From Prevotella sp. HJM029 (GTDB lineage Bacteria; Bacteroidota; Bacteroidia; Bacteroidales; Bacteroidaceae): a stretch of 64,000 nt of DNA. The DNA lies in NCBI RefSeq assembly GCF_000599605.1, contig NZ_KK082667.1, positions 1-64,000 on the forward strand, written 5' to 3'. Below the pieces are notes generated by a model that was not told the origin of the DNA, searched no databases, and worked only from the letters and a program-made list of their open reading frames with translations. The translations under genes were made by a program, and so were the position numbers. The number at the start of each line of letters is the position of its first letter. The stretch's first letter is position 1. Below are positions 54,898-64,000 of this stretch, one piece after another.

Positions 54898-56562
54898 ATG
54901 AATAGCCGGCGGTTGATGATACAAAATAATAAGTGTAGCATGATTCTTGGGATGATGCTATGCTTATTATGGTGCTTTCTCCCTTTAAAGAGCTATGCGG
55001 ATGGCACTAAGAAGCCTACCGAAAAGCCTGGCGATCGTGTGTTTTTAATACATGCCGACGAACTGAGGTACGACCAGTTTGGTCCCGTTCCTGATGCTCA
55101 AATCGTGAAAGGGCGTGTGCAATTTCAACACAATGGTGCCACATTATGGTGTGACAGTGCCTATTTTTATCAGCAATCCAATTCAGTAAAAGCCTTTGGC
55201 CATGTGCGTTATGTACAAGGAAAAGGACTCTCCATGACAGCAGAGCGTGCAGCTTATGATGGTATGCGACAGTTGTTACAGGCACGAAAGAATGTTGTTT
55301 TGCGACATGGGCGTCAAACACTCTATACAGACAGTTTAGATTACGACCGTTTTAACGATTATGCCTACTTCTTTGAAGGTGGAAGATTGGTGGATGGCAA
55401 AGACCGTTTGGTGTCAGATTGGGGCGATTATAATACCAAAACACGTGAAGCCACCTTTTGGTATAACGTGAAAATGCATAATGGTAAGAGTTTTGTCACA
55501 ACCGATGAACTGCATTATGACACGAAGACTTCATTGGCACATGTCGTTGGACCAAGTAAAATTGTGCAGGAAGGTAGTGTGGTGACCACTCAAGATGGCT
55601 ATTTCAACAACAAAACCGATAAAACCGAGCTCTTCGGGCGCTCAACAGTGTCGGATAAAGAAAAAGATATTACGGGTGATAGCCTCTATTATAGCAAGAA
55701 AACTGGGTTGGCACGAGGTATAGGAAATGTGATTTATGTGGATAAACGACATAAAAATCAACTCTTAGCTCATCGTCTTTCTTACAACGAAAAAACGGGT
55801 TATGGTTTTGCCACAGGGCGTGCATTGGCTAAGGATTATTCGCAAGGTGATACCCTTTTTCTGCATGCCGACTCAATGAAAATCTATACTTTCCACATTA
55901 ATACCGATTCAGTGTATCGAAAGGTGCACTGCTTCCACCATGTAAAAGCCTATCGAAGCGATGTCCAAGCCATTTGCGATTCGTTGGTCATGAATAGTAA
56001 AGACTCGTGTATGACGATGTATCGCGACCCAATAGTGTGGAATGCCAATCGTCAAATTCTAGGTGAAGTGATTAAAGTTTATTTCCAGGATAGCACTATT
56101 CGCGAAGCACAGGTCATCCATCAAGCATTGAGTGTGGAGCGAGTTCCCGATAAACAGCATTACAACCAGCTGTCTGCTCGACAAATAAACACTTATTTCG
56201 TAGAAGGAAAAGTGCGCCGGATGATAGCCTTTGGCAATGTGAAAACCATTTTTTATCCTGTCGATGAGAAAGATTCTACGCTGCAAGGCCATCTCTATAT
56301 GGAAACCGACACACTTAAAATGTTTCTTTCTGCCGACCGAAAGTTAGAGAAAATGTGGACACCGAAGAACACAGGTGTGATGTATCCGATGACACAAATT
56401 CCTCCAACGAAGCTTAAGTTGTCAGAATTTGCCTGGTTCGAGCAGTTGCGCCCCACCAATCCTCAGGATGTTTTTGTGTGGAGAGGCAAAGCGGCCAACG
56501 CCGTTTTAAAAGCTGTTCCACGCCGCGCGGCTCCCTTACAACAGTTTAAAGACACGCCATAA
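54898..56562 (+). CDS. OstA-like (LptA/LptD N-terminal type) periplasmic protein
   Basis: A 554-residue protein. The ATG at 54,898 is chosen (an ATG 15 bp earlier overlaps surA). After the signal peptide comes a long row of OstA/LptA-like strands with the pattern FLIHADELRYDQFG, IVKGRVQFQHNGATLWCDSAYFYQQSNSVKAFGHV, and later VTTQDGYFNNKTDKTELFGRSTV. It should act in lipopolysaccharide transport to the outer membrane. It lies between the SurA-like gene and a small membrane protein gene whose ATG overlaps its stop (TAATG). Confidence 0.88.
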   Translation: MNSRRLMIQNNKCSMILGMMLCLLWCFLPLKSYADGTKKPTEKPGDRVFLIHADELRYDQFGPVPDAQIVKGRVQFQHNGATLWCDSAYFYQQSNSVKAFGHVRYVQGKGLSMTAERAAYDGMRQLLQARKNVVLRHGRQTLYTDSLDYDRFNDYAYFFEGGRLVDGKDRLVSDWGDYNTKTREATFWYNVKMHNGKSFVTTDELHYDTKTSLAHVVGPSKIVQEGSVVTTQDGYFNNKTDKTELFGRSTVSDKEKDITGDSLYYSKKTGLARGIGNVIYVDKRHKNQLLAHRLSYNEKTGYGFATGRALAKDYSQGDTLFLHADSMKIYTFHINTDSVYRKVHCFHHVKAYRSDVQAICDSLVMNSKDSCMTMYRDPIVWNANRQILGEVIKVYFQDSTIREAQVIHQALSVERVPDKQHYNQLSARQINTYFVEGKVRRMIAFGNVKTIFYPVDEKDSTLQGHLYMETDTLKMFLSADRKLEKMWTPKNTGVMYPMTQIPPTKLKLSEFAWFEQLRPTNPQDVFVWRGKAANAVLKAVPRRAAPLQQFKDTP

Positions 56563-56849
56563 TGGGATTTTTTCGTCAGCCCACACCGCGTCGTTTCCAC
56601 CATCCATATATCTATGTGGATGAACGGAAGGAACGCTTGAAGCAATTGGTAGAGCAGGCTCGCAAAAAGCAGGCGGTGAATCCCTCTGAAGAAGCATGCA
56701 AAGAGACCTTGAGAGAAGCCTTTCGACAAGCTACACCCCACACCACACGTCATCAAAAATCACCTGTAAGAGGATTTTTTTTCGTGCAGATTGCAGCGGT
56801 ATTGTTGCTGATAGCGGTGTTTTATTATTTAGTATTTGTACGCGCATGA
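56562..56849 (+). CDS. Small conserved membrane protein between ostA-like gene and mutL
   Basis: A 95-residue protein: basic, proline-rich start ([29 protein letters not shown]), an acidic helical middle and one C-terminal membrane helix ([21 protein letters not shown]). Its start overlaps the preceding stop and its stop overlaps the mutL start (ATGA), so it is coupled to both. Function unknown; the gene position is shared with related Bacteroidales as far as I recall. Confidence 0.75.
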   Translation: MGFFRQPTPRRFHHPYIYVDERKERLKQLVEQARKKQAVNPSEEACKETLREAFRQATPHTTRHQKSPVRGFFFVQIAAVLLLIAVFYYLVFVRA

Positions 56850-58678
56850 GTGATATAATCCAACTTTTACCCGACTCCGTCGCCAACCAAATTGCTGCAG
56901 GAGAGGTGATACAACGCCCTGCATCGGTCATCAAAGAACTTGTAGAGAACGCCGTAGATGCTGGTGCCGAGTCAATAGATGTGTTGGTTGTTGATGCCGG
57001 AAAGACAAAGATTCAGGTCATTGACGACGGGAAAGGTATGTCGGACACTGATGCCCGGTTAGCTTTTGAGCGCCATGCCACCTCTAAAATTCGTCAGGCC
57101 GACGATCTCTTTGCCTTACAAACGATGGGCTTTCGTGGTGAGGCATTGGCCTCTATTGCTGCTGTAGCGCAGGTAGAACTTAGGACGAAGTTGGAGCATG
57201 AAGAAATAGGTACACATCTTTCTATTGCTGGTGGAAAGGTTATAGCGCAAGAACCTTGTTCGGGTGTGCGTGGGAGTAACTTCTCGGTTGAGAATCTCTT
57301 CTATAACGTCCCTGCACGAAGAAAATTCTTAAAGTCAAATACAACCGAACTCAATAATATCATCACAGCCTTTGAGCGCATAGCATTGGTTTATCCCGAC
57401 ATCAACTTCACACTGCGCAATGGCACCACACTTTTGTTTGATTTGCGAGCAGGTGTTCCGCGCCAGCGCATCATCGACATCTTCGGTAAACGGCTTAACC
57501 AAGACCTTTTGCCTCTAAACATTGATACGGTGATGTGTAAAGTTACAGGTTTTGTGGGTAAGCCACAGGCAGCACGCAAGAAAGGGGCACACCAATATTT
57601 CTTTGTTAATGGGCGCTATATGAAGCATCCCTACTTTAATAGAGCGGTGATGGAGGCTTATCAACGGCTTATTCCTGTGGGTGAGCAGGTGCCTTATTTC
57701 CTTTATTTTGATGTGAATCCTGGTGATATTGATGTGAACATCCATCCCACAAAAACCGAAATAAAATTCGAAAATGAGCAGGCTATTTGGCAAATTTTGT
57801 CGGCTGCCGTTAAAGATGCCCTCAGCATGTTTAACGATGTTCCTGCCATCGATTTCGATACCAATGGACGTCCAGATATACCTGTGTTTGATACAGAGCA
57901 AGATGCTCCAGCTCCTACACTGCAATATAATCCCAGCTATAATCCTTTTCGCAACTCTTCGCCCAGCTATCAGCCAAAAAAGCCTGTAGAAAAGTGGGAC
58001 GAACTCTATACCAAAGTGGACCATCTTGACGAGCAAAATGCCTCACTTTTCCCCACAAAAGCGGATGAATTTCCAACAAAAAGCAATGCTTTTGAGAATG
58101 AGATGCTCACGGCTCATGGTCCAAACCATTATCAATATAAAGGGAAATATATTGTAACAGCGGTAAAATCAGGCCTCATGCTCATCGATCAGCATCGGGC
58201 ACATGTGCGCATTTTACATGACGAATATTTAGCAAAGTTAGACCAGCGCGAAGGCCTTGCACAAAAGATGTTGTTCCCAGAAAATGTGCAATTAACAGCC
58301 ACCGAGGCATTGATATTGGCGAAAATCATGCCCGAAATGCAGAAGTTAGGATTTGAAATCACGTCAATGGGGGGCATGACGTATGCTATTCTGGCTGTCC
58401 CTGCGCATTTAGAAGGAGTGAAAGTCGATGAATTACTGCATGACATGCTGGCTTCTGCACAGGAGAAGGCCACACAGATGGGGAGTGAAACCAACTCAGC
58501 GTTGGCCTTGGTCATGGCACATAAAGCTGCTATTCCTGTAGGACAAGCTTTGAGGAATGAGGAGATGGATAACCTCTTTAATCAGCTTTTCACCTCGACT
58601 AATCCCAATTATACACCTGATGGTAAAAATATCCTAACTATTTTGCCGCAAGAGGATATTGAAAAGCTCTTTCATTAG
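56846..58678 (+). CDS. mutL: DNA mismatch repair protein MutL
   Basis: A 610-residue MutL. The ATG at 56,846 ([22 protein letters not shown]) is chosen; the frame is open 150 bp upstream as a shadow. GHKL ATPase motifs are complete: [19 protein letters not shown] and [14 protein letters not shown], with the [13 protein letters not shown] transducer loop. At the C terminus the site of the endonuclease motif reads [13 protein letters not shown], with Val at the usual Glu position, and no CPHGRP-like motif is seen. It acts with MutS in mismatch repair, perhaps without its own nuclease activity. Confidence 0.95.
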   Translation: MSDIIQLLPDSVANQIAAGEVIQRPASVIKELVENAVDAGAESIDVLVVDAGKTKIQVIDDGKGMSDTDARLAFERHATSKIRQADDLFALQTMGFRGEALASIAAVAQVELRTKLEHEEIGTHLSIAGGKVIAQEPCSGVRGSNFSVENLFYNVPARRKFLKSNTTELNNIITAFERIALVYPDINFTLRNGTTLLFDLRAGVPRQRIIDIFGKRLNQDLLPLNIDTVMCKVTGFVGKPQAARKKGAHQYFFVNGRYMKHPYFNRAVMEAYQRLIPVGEQVPYFLYFDVNPGDIDVNIHPTKTEIKFENEQAIWQILSAAVKDALSMFNDVPAIDFDTNGRPDIPVFDTEQDAPAPTLQYNPSYNPFRNSSPSYQPKKPVEKWDELYTKVDHLDEQNASLFPTKADEFPTKSNAFENEMLTAHGPNHYQYKGKYIVTAVKSGLMLIDQHRAHVRILHDEYLAKLDQREGLAQKMLFPENVQLTATEALILAKIMPEMQKLGFEITSMGGMTYAILAVPAHLEGVKVDELLHDMLASAQEKATQMGSETNSALALVMAHKAAIPVGQALRNEEMDNLFNQLFTSTNPNYTPDGKNILTILPQEDIEKLFH

Positions 58679-58719
58679 AAAATAATGAAAAAAATAAAGG
58701 ATAGGAAAAAAAATACACT

Positions 58720-58727
58720 TATCTTTG
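58720..58727 (+). promoter_or_regulatory. Probable -7 element of the ompA-like gene
   Basis: TATCTTTG matches TAnnTTTG and lies 73 bp before the ATG, leaving a long leader as is common for Bacteroidales ompA genes. I see no clear -33 box. Confidence 0.5.
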
Positions 58728-58799
58728 CAGTGTCAAACGAATTACAACGCTGACGACTAATTAGGATAAAAATTTTATAGATCATATTAATTTAACAAA

Positions 58800-59975
58800 A
58801 TGAAGAAAGTTATTTTAGGCTTAGCTTTGGCAAGCCTCTCGGTGGGTGCTTTTGCGCAAAATAGTGATCCTACGCTAAAGCATAGTGTTTCAACAAACTC
58901 TTTTTGGAGTAACTGGTTTATTCAGGTTGGTGGTGATTATAATATTTGGTATTCTGACCAAGAGCATGGTCGTGGCTTAGATAATGGTGGTGCTTACGAC
59001 TTTTTCTCTAAGAACCGCAGGACCTTTGGCGCTTCTGTTGCTTTCGGGAAATGGTTCACACCAGGCATTGGTTTGCGCACTAAAGGGCAGGCATGGCAAG
59101 CCAAAACCATCGGTCCAGCAACGATAGAAAAGACCCATTTTTGGAGTATTAATGAGCAAGTGATGTTTAATCTAAGTAATTTGCTGTTGGGCTACAATCC
59201 TAATCGGGTTTGGAATCTAACCCCATTCATTGGTGCTGGTGTAGCCAGAAATACCACTGTCAACGAATATTCTATGGTGTTGGGTGCTGGTCTGAATTCA
59301 TCTTGGCAGCTTTGTCGTCATGTAAACCTCTACCTTGAGGCTGGTTTCAATCGCATGGAGGCTGATTTTGATGGCCACACGGCTGTTGCTTCTCCAAGTC
59401 ATAAGCACGATCGTTTCTGGGAAAGCAAAGATAACCATCTCTATGCTGAGGTGGGTTTGACATTCAACTTGGGTAAGGCATCGTGGAATAAGACTCCTGA
59501 TGTTGAGGCTATCAAAGCAATGTCACAATCGCAAATCGATGCCCTCAATGCACAGCTGAACGATTTAAATGCTGAAAATGCACAATTGCGTAAAGACTTA
59601 GCAGCTAAACCTAAAGTGCAAAAGGAGGTGATGACGAAGAGCGTTACAGAATTTATCAACACCCCAATCTCGGTATTCTTCAATATTGGTAAGATTGATG
59701 TTGCTTCATTAAAGGACTTGGTTAACGTGCGTGCCCTTGCAAAATATGCTGTAGAAAACAACTGCAATTTGCTGGTTACAGGCTATGCTGATGCTGCAAC
59801 AGGCTCTGCTGCCATCAATCAAAAGCTGTCTGCTGACCGCGCAAACACCGTTGTTGACGAGTTAGTGAAGATGGGTGTTGACCGCTCGAAGATTAGAACT
59901 GCAGCTGGTGGTGGTGTAAACACACTCGAAATTGTTGACTACAACCGCCGTGCAACCGTGCAGATTGTGGAATAA
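58800..59975 (+). CDS. OmpA family outer-membrane protein
   Basis: A 391-residue major outer-membrane protein. A signal peptide (MKKVILGLALASLSVGAFAQ) precedes an N-terminal beta-barrel (to about residue 235, ending VGLTFNLGKASW), a coiled-coil linker (QSQIDALNAQLNDLNAENAQLRKDL) and a C-terminal OmpA domain (about 285-391; LLVTGYADAATGSAAINQKLSADRANTVVDELVKMGV) that binds peptidoglycan. It is transcribed alone and ends in a strong terminator. Confidence 0.93.
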   Translation: MKKVILGLALASLSVGAFAQNSDPTLKHSVSTNSFWSNWFIQVGGDYNIWYSDQEHGRGLDNGGAYDFFSKNRRTFGASVAFGKWFTPGIGLRTKGQAWQAKTIGPATIEKTHFWSINEQVMFNLSNLLLGYNPNRVWNLTPFIGAGVARNTTVNEYSMVLGAGLNSSWQLCRHVNLYLEAGFNRMEADFDGHTAVASPSHKHDRFWESKDNHLYAEVGLTFNLGKASWNKTPDVEAIKAMSQSQIDALNAQLNDLNAENAQLRKDLAAKPKVQKEVMTKSVTEFINTPISVFFNIGKIDVASLKDLVNVRALAKYAVENNCNLLVTGYADAATGSAAINQKLSADRANTVVDELVKMGVDRSKIRTAAGGGVNTLEIVDYNRRATVQIVE

Positions 59976-60023
59976 GACTGAAAGTATAGACGTCTAAAGC
60001 TATACTTTGATAATGGTACTATG

Positions 60024-60060
60024 GCTTCAATCCTTAATTTGGATTGAGGCTTTTATTTTT
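60024..60060 (+). terminator. Rho-independent terminator of the ompA-like gene
   Basis: GCTTCAATCC pairs with GGATTGAGGC (one G-T pair), loop TTAATTT, followed by TTTTATTTTT. It lies about 50 bp after the stop codon. Confidence 0.85.
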
Positions 60061-60072
60061 CTCTTTGATTTA

Positions 60073-60104
60073 TTTGTGGCATTCAAATAATTTGTTTACT
60101 TTTG
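60073..60104 (+). promoter_or_regulatory. Promoter of tRNA-Val copy 1
   Basis: TTTG (60,073-60,076), 20-bp spacer and TACTTTTG (60,097-60,104), an excellent match to the Bacteroidetes consensus. The tRNA begins 20 bp later. Confidence 0.8.
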
Positions 60105-60123
60105 CAATCGCTTATGCAAGCAA

Positions 60124-60198
60124 GGGCGTTTAGCTCAGCTGGTTTAGAGCATCTGCCTTACAAGCAGAGGGTCGGCGGTTCGAATCCGTCAACGCCCA
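60124..60198 (+). tRNA. tRNA-Val(TAC), copy 1
   Basis: 75 nt from GGGCGTT to AACGCCC plus discriminator A. The D-arm GCTC/GAGC and anticodon stem TCTGC/GCAGA enclose the loop CTTACAA, giving anticodon TAC at 60,159-60,161. The T-arm is GGCGG-TTCGAAT-CCGTC (one G-T pair). CCA is not encoded. Identical to copy 2. Confidence 0.97.
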
Positions 60199-60208
60199 CT
60201 GGGGTGTT

Positions 60209-60244
60209 TCCCTGTAGTCTTTCGGGATTGCAGGGATTTTTTTT
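60209..60244 (+). terminator. Terminator of tRNA-Val copy 1
   Basis: TCCCTGTAGTC pairs with GATTGCAGGGA (two G-T pairs), loop TTTCGG, followed by eight T. Confidence 0.85.
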
Positions 60245-60361
60245 ATTCTATTCCTTTCATTTTCGGGGTGAACCTTCATTTATTCATTTGATGTCCTCAG
60301 CCCAACGATATAGGATTGATAGCCGATAGCTATTAAAAAAATGTAAAAACACAAATGATAA

Positions 60362-60393
60362 TTTGGATAGTTAACAACTATTGCTTACTTTTG
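60362..60393 (+). promoter_or_regulatory. Promoter of tRNA-Val copy 2
   Basis: TTTG (60,362-60,365), 20-bp spacer and TACTTTTG (60,386-60,393). The layout is the same as for copy 1, also 20 bp before the tRNA. Confidence 0.8.
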
Positions 60394-60413
60394 CACTCGC
60401 TTTACGAAAGTAA

Positions 60414-60488
60414 GGGCGTTTAGCTCAGCTGGTTTAGAGCATCTGCCTTACAAGCAGAGGGTCGGCGGTTCGAATCCGTCAACGCCCA
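60414..60488 (+). tRNA. tRNA-Val(TAC), copy 2
   Basis: Identical in all 75 positions to copy 1, with anticodon TAC at 60,449-60,451. It has its own promoter and terminator, so the two genes are separate units rather than one processed transcript. Confidence 0.97.
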
Positions 60489-60495
60489 CTTTAAT

Positions 60496-60532
60496 AAAAA
60501 AGGGATTTGAATCACGTTCAAATCCCTTTTTT
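60496..60532. terminator. Bidirectional terminator between tRNA-Val copy 2 and glnN
   Basis: A perfect 16-bp stem from AAAAAAGGGATTTGAA and its complement with loop TCACG. It begins with six A and ends with six T, so it can serve tRNA transcription from the left and glnN from the right. Confidence 0.88.
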
Positions 60533-60626
60533 GTTATCGAGTAAATACTTAGTTTCGACTCCACTTTGAGTTCTAAGTTGCGCTATAAAAGCACATCCTT
60601 TTTACTGTAATAGTTGTTCTATGAGG

Positions 60627-62816
60627 TTATCGAATAAACAATAATTCCCGGTATTTGGGGAGAGTCCACAGCTCATCACTCACGATAAGCTCTAATTTGT
60701 CCACTTGATAGCGAATGGCACTAAGCTTAGAAGCCACTGTGTCGTGATAGACAATGGCACGCGAACGGCTATTTACAACCTTGTTGGCAACCTTGCGTGC
60801 AGTAATCAATTCTTCGACTCCACTCTCAATCAGTTGTGTTCTGTCGGCTATCTCACGAATAATTTTGAGGTTGCGTTGTGTGAGTTTTTCGCCTTCTTCT
60901 CGGCCAAAAATCTCAAACATGCTTTGTACATTTTTAGCCAATTGACTCTGATAATGTGTAGCAACTGGTACAATATGGTTCATTACCAAGTCTCCCATGA
61001 CGCGTGCTTCAATCTGAATCTTTTTGGTATAGGTCTCCCATTTTACCTCATTACGGGCTTGGAGCTCATTTTCCTTCATAACTCCCATCGACTCAAACAT
61101 GGTCACACTCTCAGGCATCAGATAGCTATCAAAACAGTGGGGACAAGACGATTCGCAATCTAATCCACGCTTCTTAGCTTCCTTCTTCCACTCATCGCTA
61201 TAGCCATTGCCATCAAAACGAATCGGTTTGCAGGTCTTGATATCTTCTCGGATAACATCGATAATAGCACCTGTAGTATCTTCTCCCTTTGCAATCAGTG
61301 CGTCTACACGCTGCTTAAATAGCGTGAGTGCCTCAGCGACAGCCGTGTTAAGCACAATCATCGCGCTGGCACAGTTGGCTTTACTACCCACAGCACGGAA
61401 CTCAAAGCGGTTGCCTGTGAAAGCAAAAGGAGAGGTGCGGTTACGATCTGTATTATCAATGAGTAGCTCAGGAATCTCAGGTATATCGAGCTTCATACCT
61501 TTTTTCCCAGCGACAATAAATAAATCTTTCTTGTCGGCCAATTCAATATGGTTAAGTAAATCAGTGAGCTGTTTACCCAAAAAAGATGAGATGATGGCTG
61601 GAGGTGCCTCATTAGCCCCCAAACGATGGTCGTTTGTAGCGCTCATCACGCTGGCTTTTAGTAGACCATTGTGCTTGTAAACAGCCATTAAGGTCTCTAC
61701 AATAAACACCACAAACCGTAGGTTTTCTTCAGCTGTCTTACCCGATTTATGCAATAAAATGCCCGTGTCGGTTGTCAAGCTCCAGTTGTTATGCTTGCCA
61801 CTTCCATTGATTCCTGCAAAAGGTTTCTCATGCAGGAGTAAACGAAAACCATGGTGTTTGGCCACACGTTCCATCAAACTCATCAGCAACATGTTGTGGT
61901 CTACAGCCAAATTGCATTCTTCGTAGATGGGTGCTAATTCGAATTGTCCAGGGGCAACCTCATTATGTCGGGTTTTACAAGGTATGCCTAATTCCATAGC
62001 TTGGCACTCTAAATCTTGCATAAAGGCCTGGACACGCTCAGGAATAGTACCAAAATAGTGGTCGTCCATTTGCTGGTTCTTGGCCGAATCGTGCCCCATC
62101 AACGTGCGACCTGTCAACATTAGATCGGGGCGTGCATAGTACAAATCTTCATCAACCAAGAAATATTCTTGCTCCCAACCTAAGTTTACAGTCACCTTTT
62201 TTACATCCTTATTGAAATAGTGACACACAGCTGTAGCTGCCAAATTGATGGCATGCAGCGAACGAAGCAAAGGATATTTATAGTCTAATGCTTCACCTGT
62301 ATAGGCAATAAAGATTGTGGGAATGCATAAGGTGTCATCGATGATGAACACAGGCGATGTGGGATCCCATGCACTATAGCCACGTGCTTCAAACGTATTG
62401 CGTATTCCTCCATTGGGAAAGGAAGAAGCATCAGGTTCTTGTTGTACCAACAATTTTCCTGAAAATTCCTCTAACACACCGCCTTTACCATCATGTTCGA
62501 TAAAAGCATCATGTTTCTCGGCCGTACCTTCTGTTAAGGGTTGAAACCAATGTGTGTAGTGTGTTACCCCCATGTCCATAGCCCATTGTTTCATTCCTTC
62601 GGCTACAGCATCAGCAATGGAGCGATCTAAGCGCTCTCCGTCATCTATCACATGACAGAGTTTCTCATACACATCAATAGGCAAATACTGATACATCTTT
62701 TCACGATTGAAAACGTATTTGCCAAAGTAGGCCGATGGGCGTTGTTTGCGAGTGCCCATTTTTATGGGCTGTTTGTGTGAAGCAGCCTCTACAGCTTCAA
62801 ACCTTAAATTAGTCAT
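60627..62816 (-). CDS. glnN: Glutamine synthetase type III
   Basis: A 729-residue GSIII enzyme, which makes glutamine from glutamate, ammonia and ATP. The family signature GSIII N terminus (RPSAYFGKYVFNREKMYQYL) is followed by the catalytic beta-barrel parts: VNLGWEQEYFLVDE near residue 215, CKTRHNEVAPGQFELAP near 290, and NGSGKHNNWSL near 347. Length is normal for GSIII. It lies 13 bp downstream of dapL on the same strand and ends near the bidirectional terminator. Confidence 0.96.
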   Translation of the reverse strand: MTNLRFEAVEAASHKQPIKMGTRKQRPSAYFGKYVFNREKMYQYLPIDVYEKLCHVIDDGERLDRSIADAVAEGMKQWAMDMGVTHYTHWFQPLTEGTAEKHDAFIEHDGKGGVLEEFSGKLLVQQEPDASSFPNGGIRNTFEARGYSAWDPTSPVFIIDDTLCIPTIFIAYTGEALDYKYPLLRSLHAINLAATAVCHYFNKDVKKVTVNLGWEQEYFLVDEDLYYARPDLMLTGRTLMGHDSAKNQQMDDHYFGTIPERVQAFMQDLECQAMELGIPCKTRHNEVAPGQFELAPIYEECNLAVDHNMLLMSLMERVAKHHGFRLLLHEKPFAGINGSGKHNNWSLTTDTGILLHKSGKTAEENLRFVVFIVETLMAVYKHNGLLKASVMSATNDHRLGANEAPPAIISSFLGKQLTDLLNHIELADKKDLFIVAGKKGMKLDIPEIPELLIDNTDRNRTSPFAFTGNRFEFRAVGSKANCASAMIVLNTAVAEALTLFKQRVDALIAKGEDTTGAIIDVIREDIKTCKPIRFDGNGYSDEWKKEAKKRGLDCESSCPHCFDSYLMPESVTMFESMGVMKENELQARNEVKWETYTKKIQIEARVMGDLVMNHIVPVATHYQSQLAKNVQSMFEIFGREEGEKLTQRNLKIIREIADRTQLIESGVEELITARKVANKVVNSRSRAIVYHDTVASKLSAIRYQVDKLELIVSDELWTLPKYRELLFIR

Positions 62817-62829
62817 ATTGCTCGTCCTT

Positions 62830-64000
62830 TTAGTTCAATGGCACATTGTTTTTAGTCCATGCTGTGATTCTTTCCATCGCTTCGGTACAGTCTTCATGGT
62901 CGCCAAAGGCTGTAAAACGAATATAACCTTCACCACTTGGACCGAAACCTACACCTGGAGTGCATACCAAAGCGGCACCCTCTAACAACCGATGGAAGAA
63001 GGTCCAGCTATCAATGCCATTTGGTGTCTTCACCCAAAGATAAGGAGCATGCTCACCACCAAATACCGTATATCCCAAAGTTTGTAAGGTTTTTCTCATA
63101 CGTGTGGCATTCTCCATATAATAGTCGATGGTTTCTTGCACTTGTTTCTTACCTGCTTCGGTATAGATTGCCGCAGCAGCACGTTGGCTGATATAGCTCG
63201 TTCCATTGAACTTTGTGCACTGTCGTCTATCCCAAAGGGCATTTAAGAATACTCTTTTTCCAGTACTATCGTCCACTGAAACTTCCTTAGGAACGATGGT
63301 ATATCCACAACGTACGCCAGTAAACCCAGCTGTTTTCGAATAGCTTCTGAACTCTATAGCTACAGCTTTAGCACCAGGAATCTCATAGATAGAACGTGGA
63401 ATTTCAGCATCACGAATATAAGCTTGGTATGCAGCATCATATAGAATGATGGCATCATGCTGCTGTGCATATTCCACCCAGCGCTGCAATTCATGTTTCG
63501 AAAGCACCGTCCCTGTGGGATTATTGGGATAACATAGGTAGATAAGATCAACCTTTCCTGTTGGTAGTTGGGGAACAAAATGATTCTCTATTGTGCAGGG
63601 AAGATAGGTTACTTCAGTCCATTTGCCATCTGCATATACACCAGTCCGACCACTCATTGCATTGGAATCGATATAAACTGGGTACACAGGATCGGTGACA
63701 GCGACGCTATTTTCACGTGCAAAAAGTTCTTGGAAATTACCCGTATCACTCTTGGCGCCATCATTAACAAATACCTCTTCTGGGTCTAAGACTATACCCC
63801 GGGGTGCGTAATCATTAGCGATAATGGCTTCACGCAGGAAACTATAGCCGCGTTCTGGACCATAACCACGAAACTTATCGTGTTGGCCCATTTCGTCAGT
63901 AGCGTGATGAAGCGCATCAATAACGGCGGGGCAGAGGGGACGTGTAACGTCGCCTATTCCCAAACTAATCACCCGTTGTTGTGGATGGGCAGCTTTGAAG
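62830..64000 (-). CDS. dapL: LL-diaminopimelate aminotransferase, N terminus cut by window edge
   Basis: The C-terminal 390 residues of a PLP enzyme that turns tetrahydrodipicolinate into LL-diaminopimelate for lysine and peptidoglycan synthesis. The reading frame is open to the window edge ([22 protein letters not shown] is visible), so the ATG inside the window at 63,972 is not the true start. [32 protein letters not shown] and the PLP-binding Lys in [18 protein letters not shown] are all present. About 20 residues are missing. It is followed closely by glnN. Confidence 0.95.
   Translation of the reverse strand, partial: FKAAHPQQRVISLGIGDVTRPLCPAVIDALHHATDEMGQHDKFRGYGPERGYSFLREAIIANDYAPRGIVLDPEEVFVNDGAKSDTGNFQELFARENSVAVTDPVYPVYIDSNAMSGRTGVYADGKWTEVTYLPCTIENHFVPQLPTGKVDLIYLCYPNNPTGTVLSKHELQRWVEYAQQHDAIILYDAAYQAYIRDAEIPRSIYEIPGAKAVAIEFRSYSKTAGFTGVRCGYTIVPKEVSVDDSTGKRVFLNALWDRRQCTKFNGTSYISQRAAAAIYTEAGKKQVQETIDYYMENATRMRKTLQTLGYTVFGGEHAPYLWVKTPNGIDSWTFFHRLLEGAALVCTPGVGFGPSGEGYIRFTAFGDHEDCTEAMERITAWTKNNVPLN

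Noticed and set aside
60124-60488. tRNA-Val genes as the integration site of the conjugative element
   Set aside because: They lie 12 kb from the junction with intact housekeeping genes between, and no tRNA fragment is seen near the integrase.

Overview
The window is from a Bacteroidota chromosome, most likely a Prevotella-like member of the Bacteroidales. Four things point there. Promoters have the TAnnTTTG -7 element. The core gene order guaB, ppiC, surA-like, ostA-like, mutL is one I associate with Prevotella/Bacteroides. There is a type III glutamine synthetase and an LL-diaminopimelate aminotransferase. One cargo protein carries a type IX secretion (T9SS) sorting tail. No rRNA or named marker allows a species call.

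Positions 1 to about 48,550 are one part of a CTnDOT-type integrative conjugative element; its left end lies outside the window. From the left come the transfer operon, read leftward (traA at 12.8 kb down to traQ and a lysozyme-like gene at the edge); a 646-bp divergent control region with direct repeats and a run of small hairpins that looks like the origin of transfer; and the rightward mobA-mobB-mobC block (relaxosome protein, relaxase, coupling protein). Cargo follows from 17.2 to 34.5 kb. Then come the usual right-hand genes of such elements: a giant methylase/helicase, DUF1896, topoisomerase III, DUF3945, four small excisionase-like helix-turn-helix proteins, a RhuM-like protein and a tyrosine integrase.

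The cargo is the most interesting part. It reads leftward, apparently as one operon from a promoter near 34.55 kb: two outer-membrane beta-barrel proteins, a T9SS-sorted surface protein, and a 3,076-residue lipoprotein with SpvB, FG-GAP, TcdB-like and Rhs/YD regions ending in a putative M91-type zinc metallopeptidase tip (HEMAH). After it come a small secreted protein and a lipoprotein (candidate immunity factors), an orphan Rhs tip with a different, hydrophobic toxin-like C terminus, and a four-helix membrane protein (candidate immunity). A stretch of about 470 bp shared by the main gene and the orphan tip would allow tip exchange by recombination. A decayed IS982-type transposase borders the cassette end.

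From about 48.55 kb the sequence is chromosomal: a DUF6850-like outer-membrane protein, a five-copy 41-bp palindromic repeat, then guaB, two peptidyl-prolyl isomerases, an OstA-like protein, a small membrane protein and mutL on the + strand, then ompA, two identical tRNA-Val(TAC) genes each with its own promoter and terminator, and finally glnN and dapL on the - strand, dapL running off the right edge.
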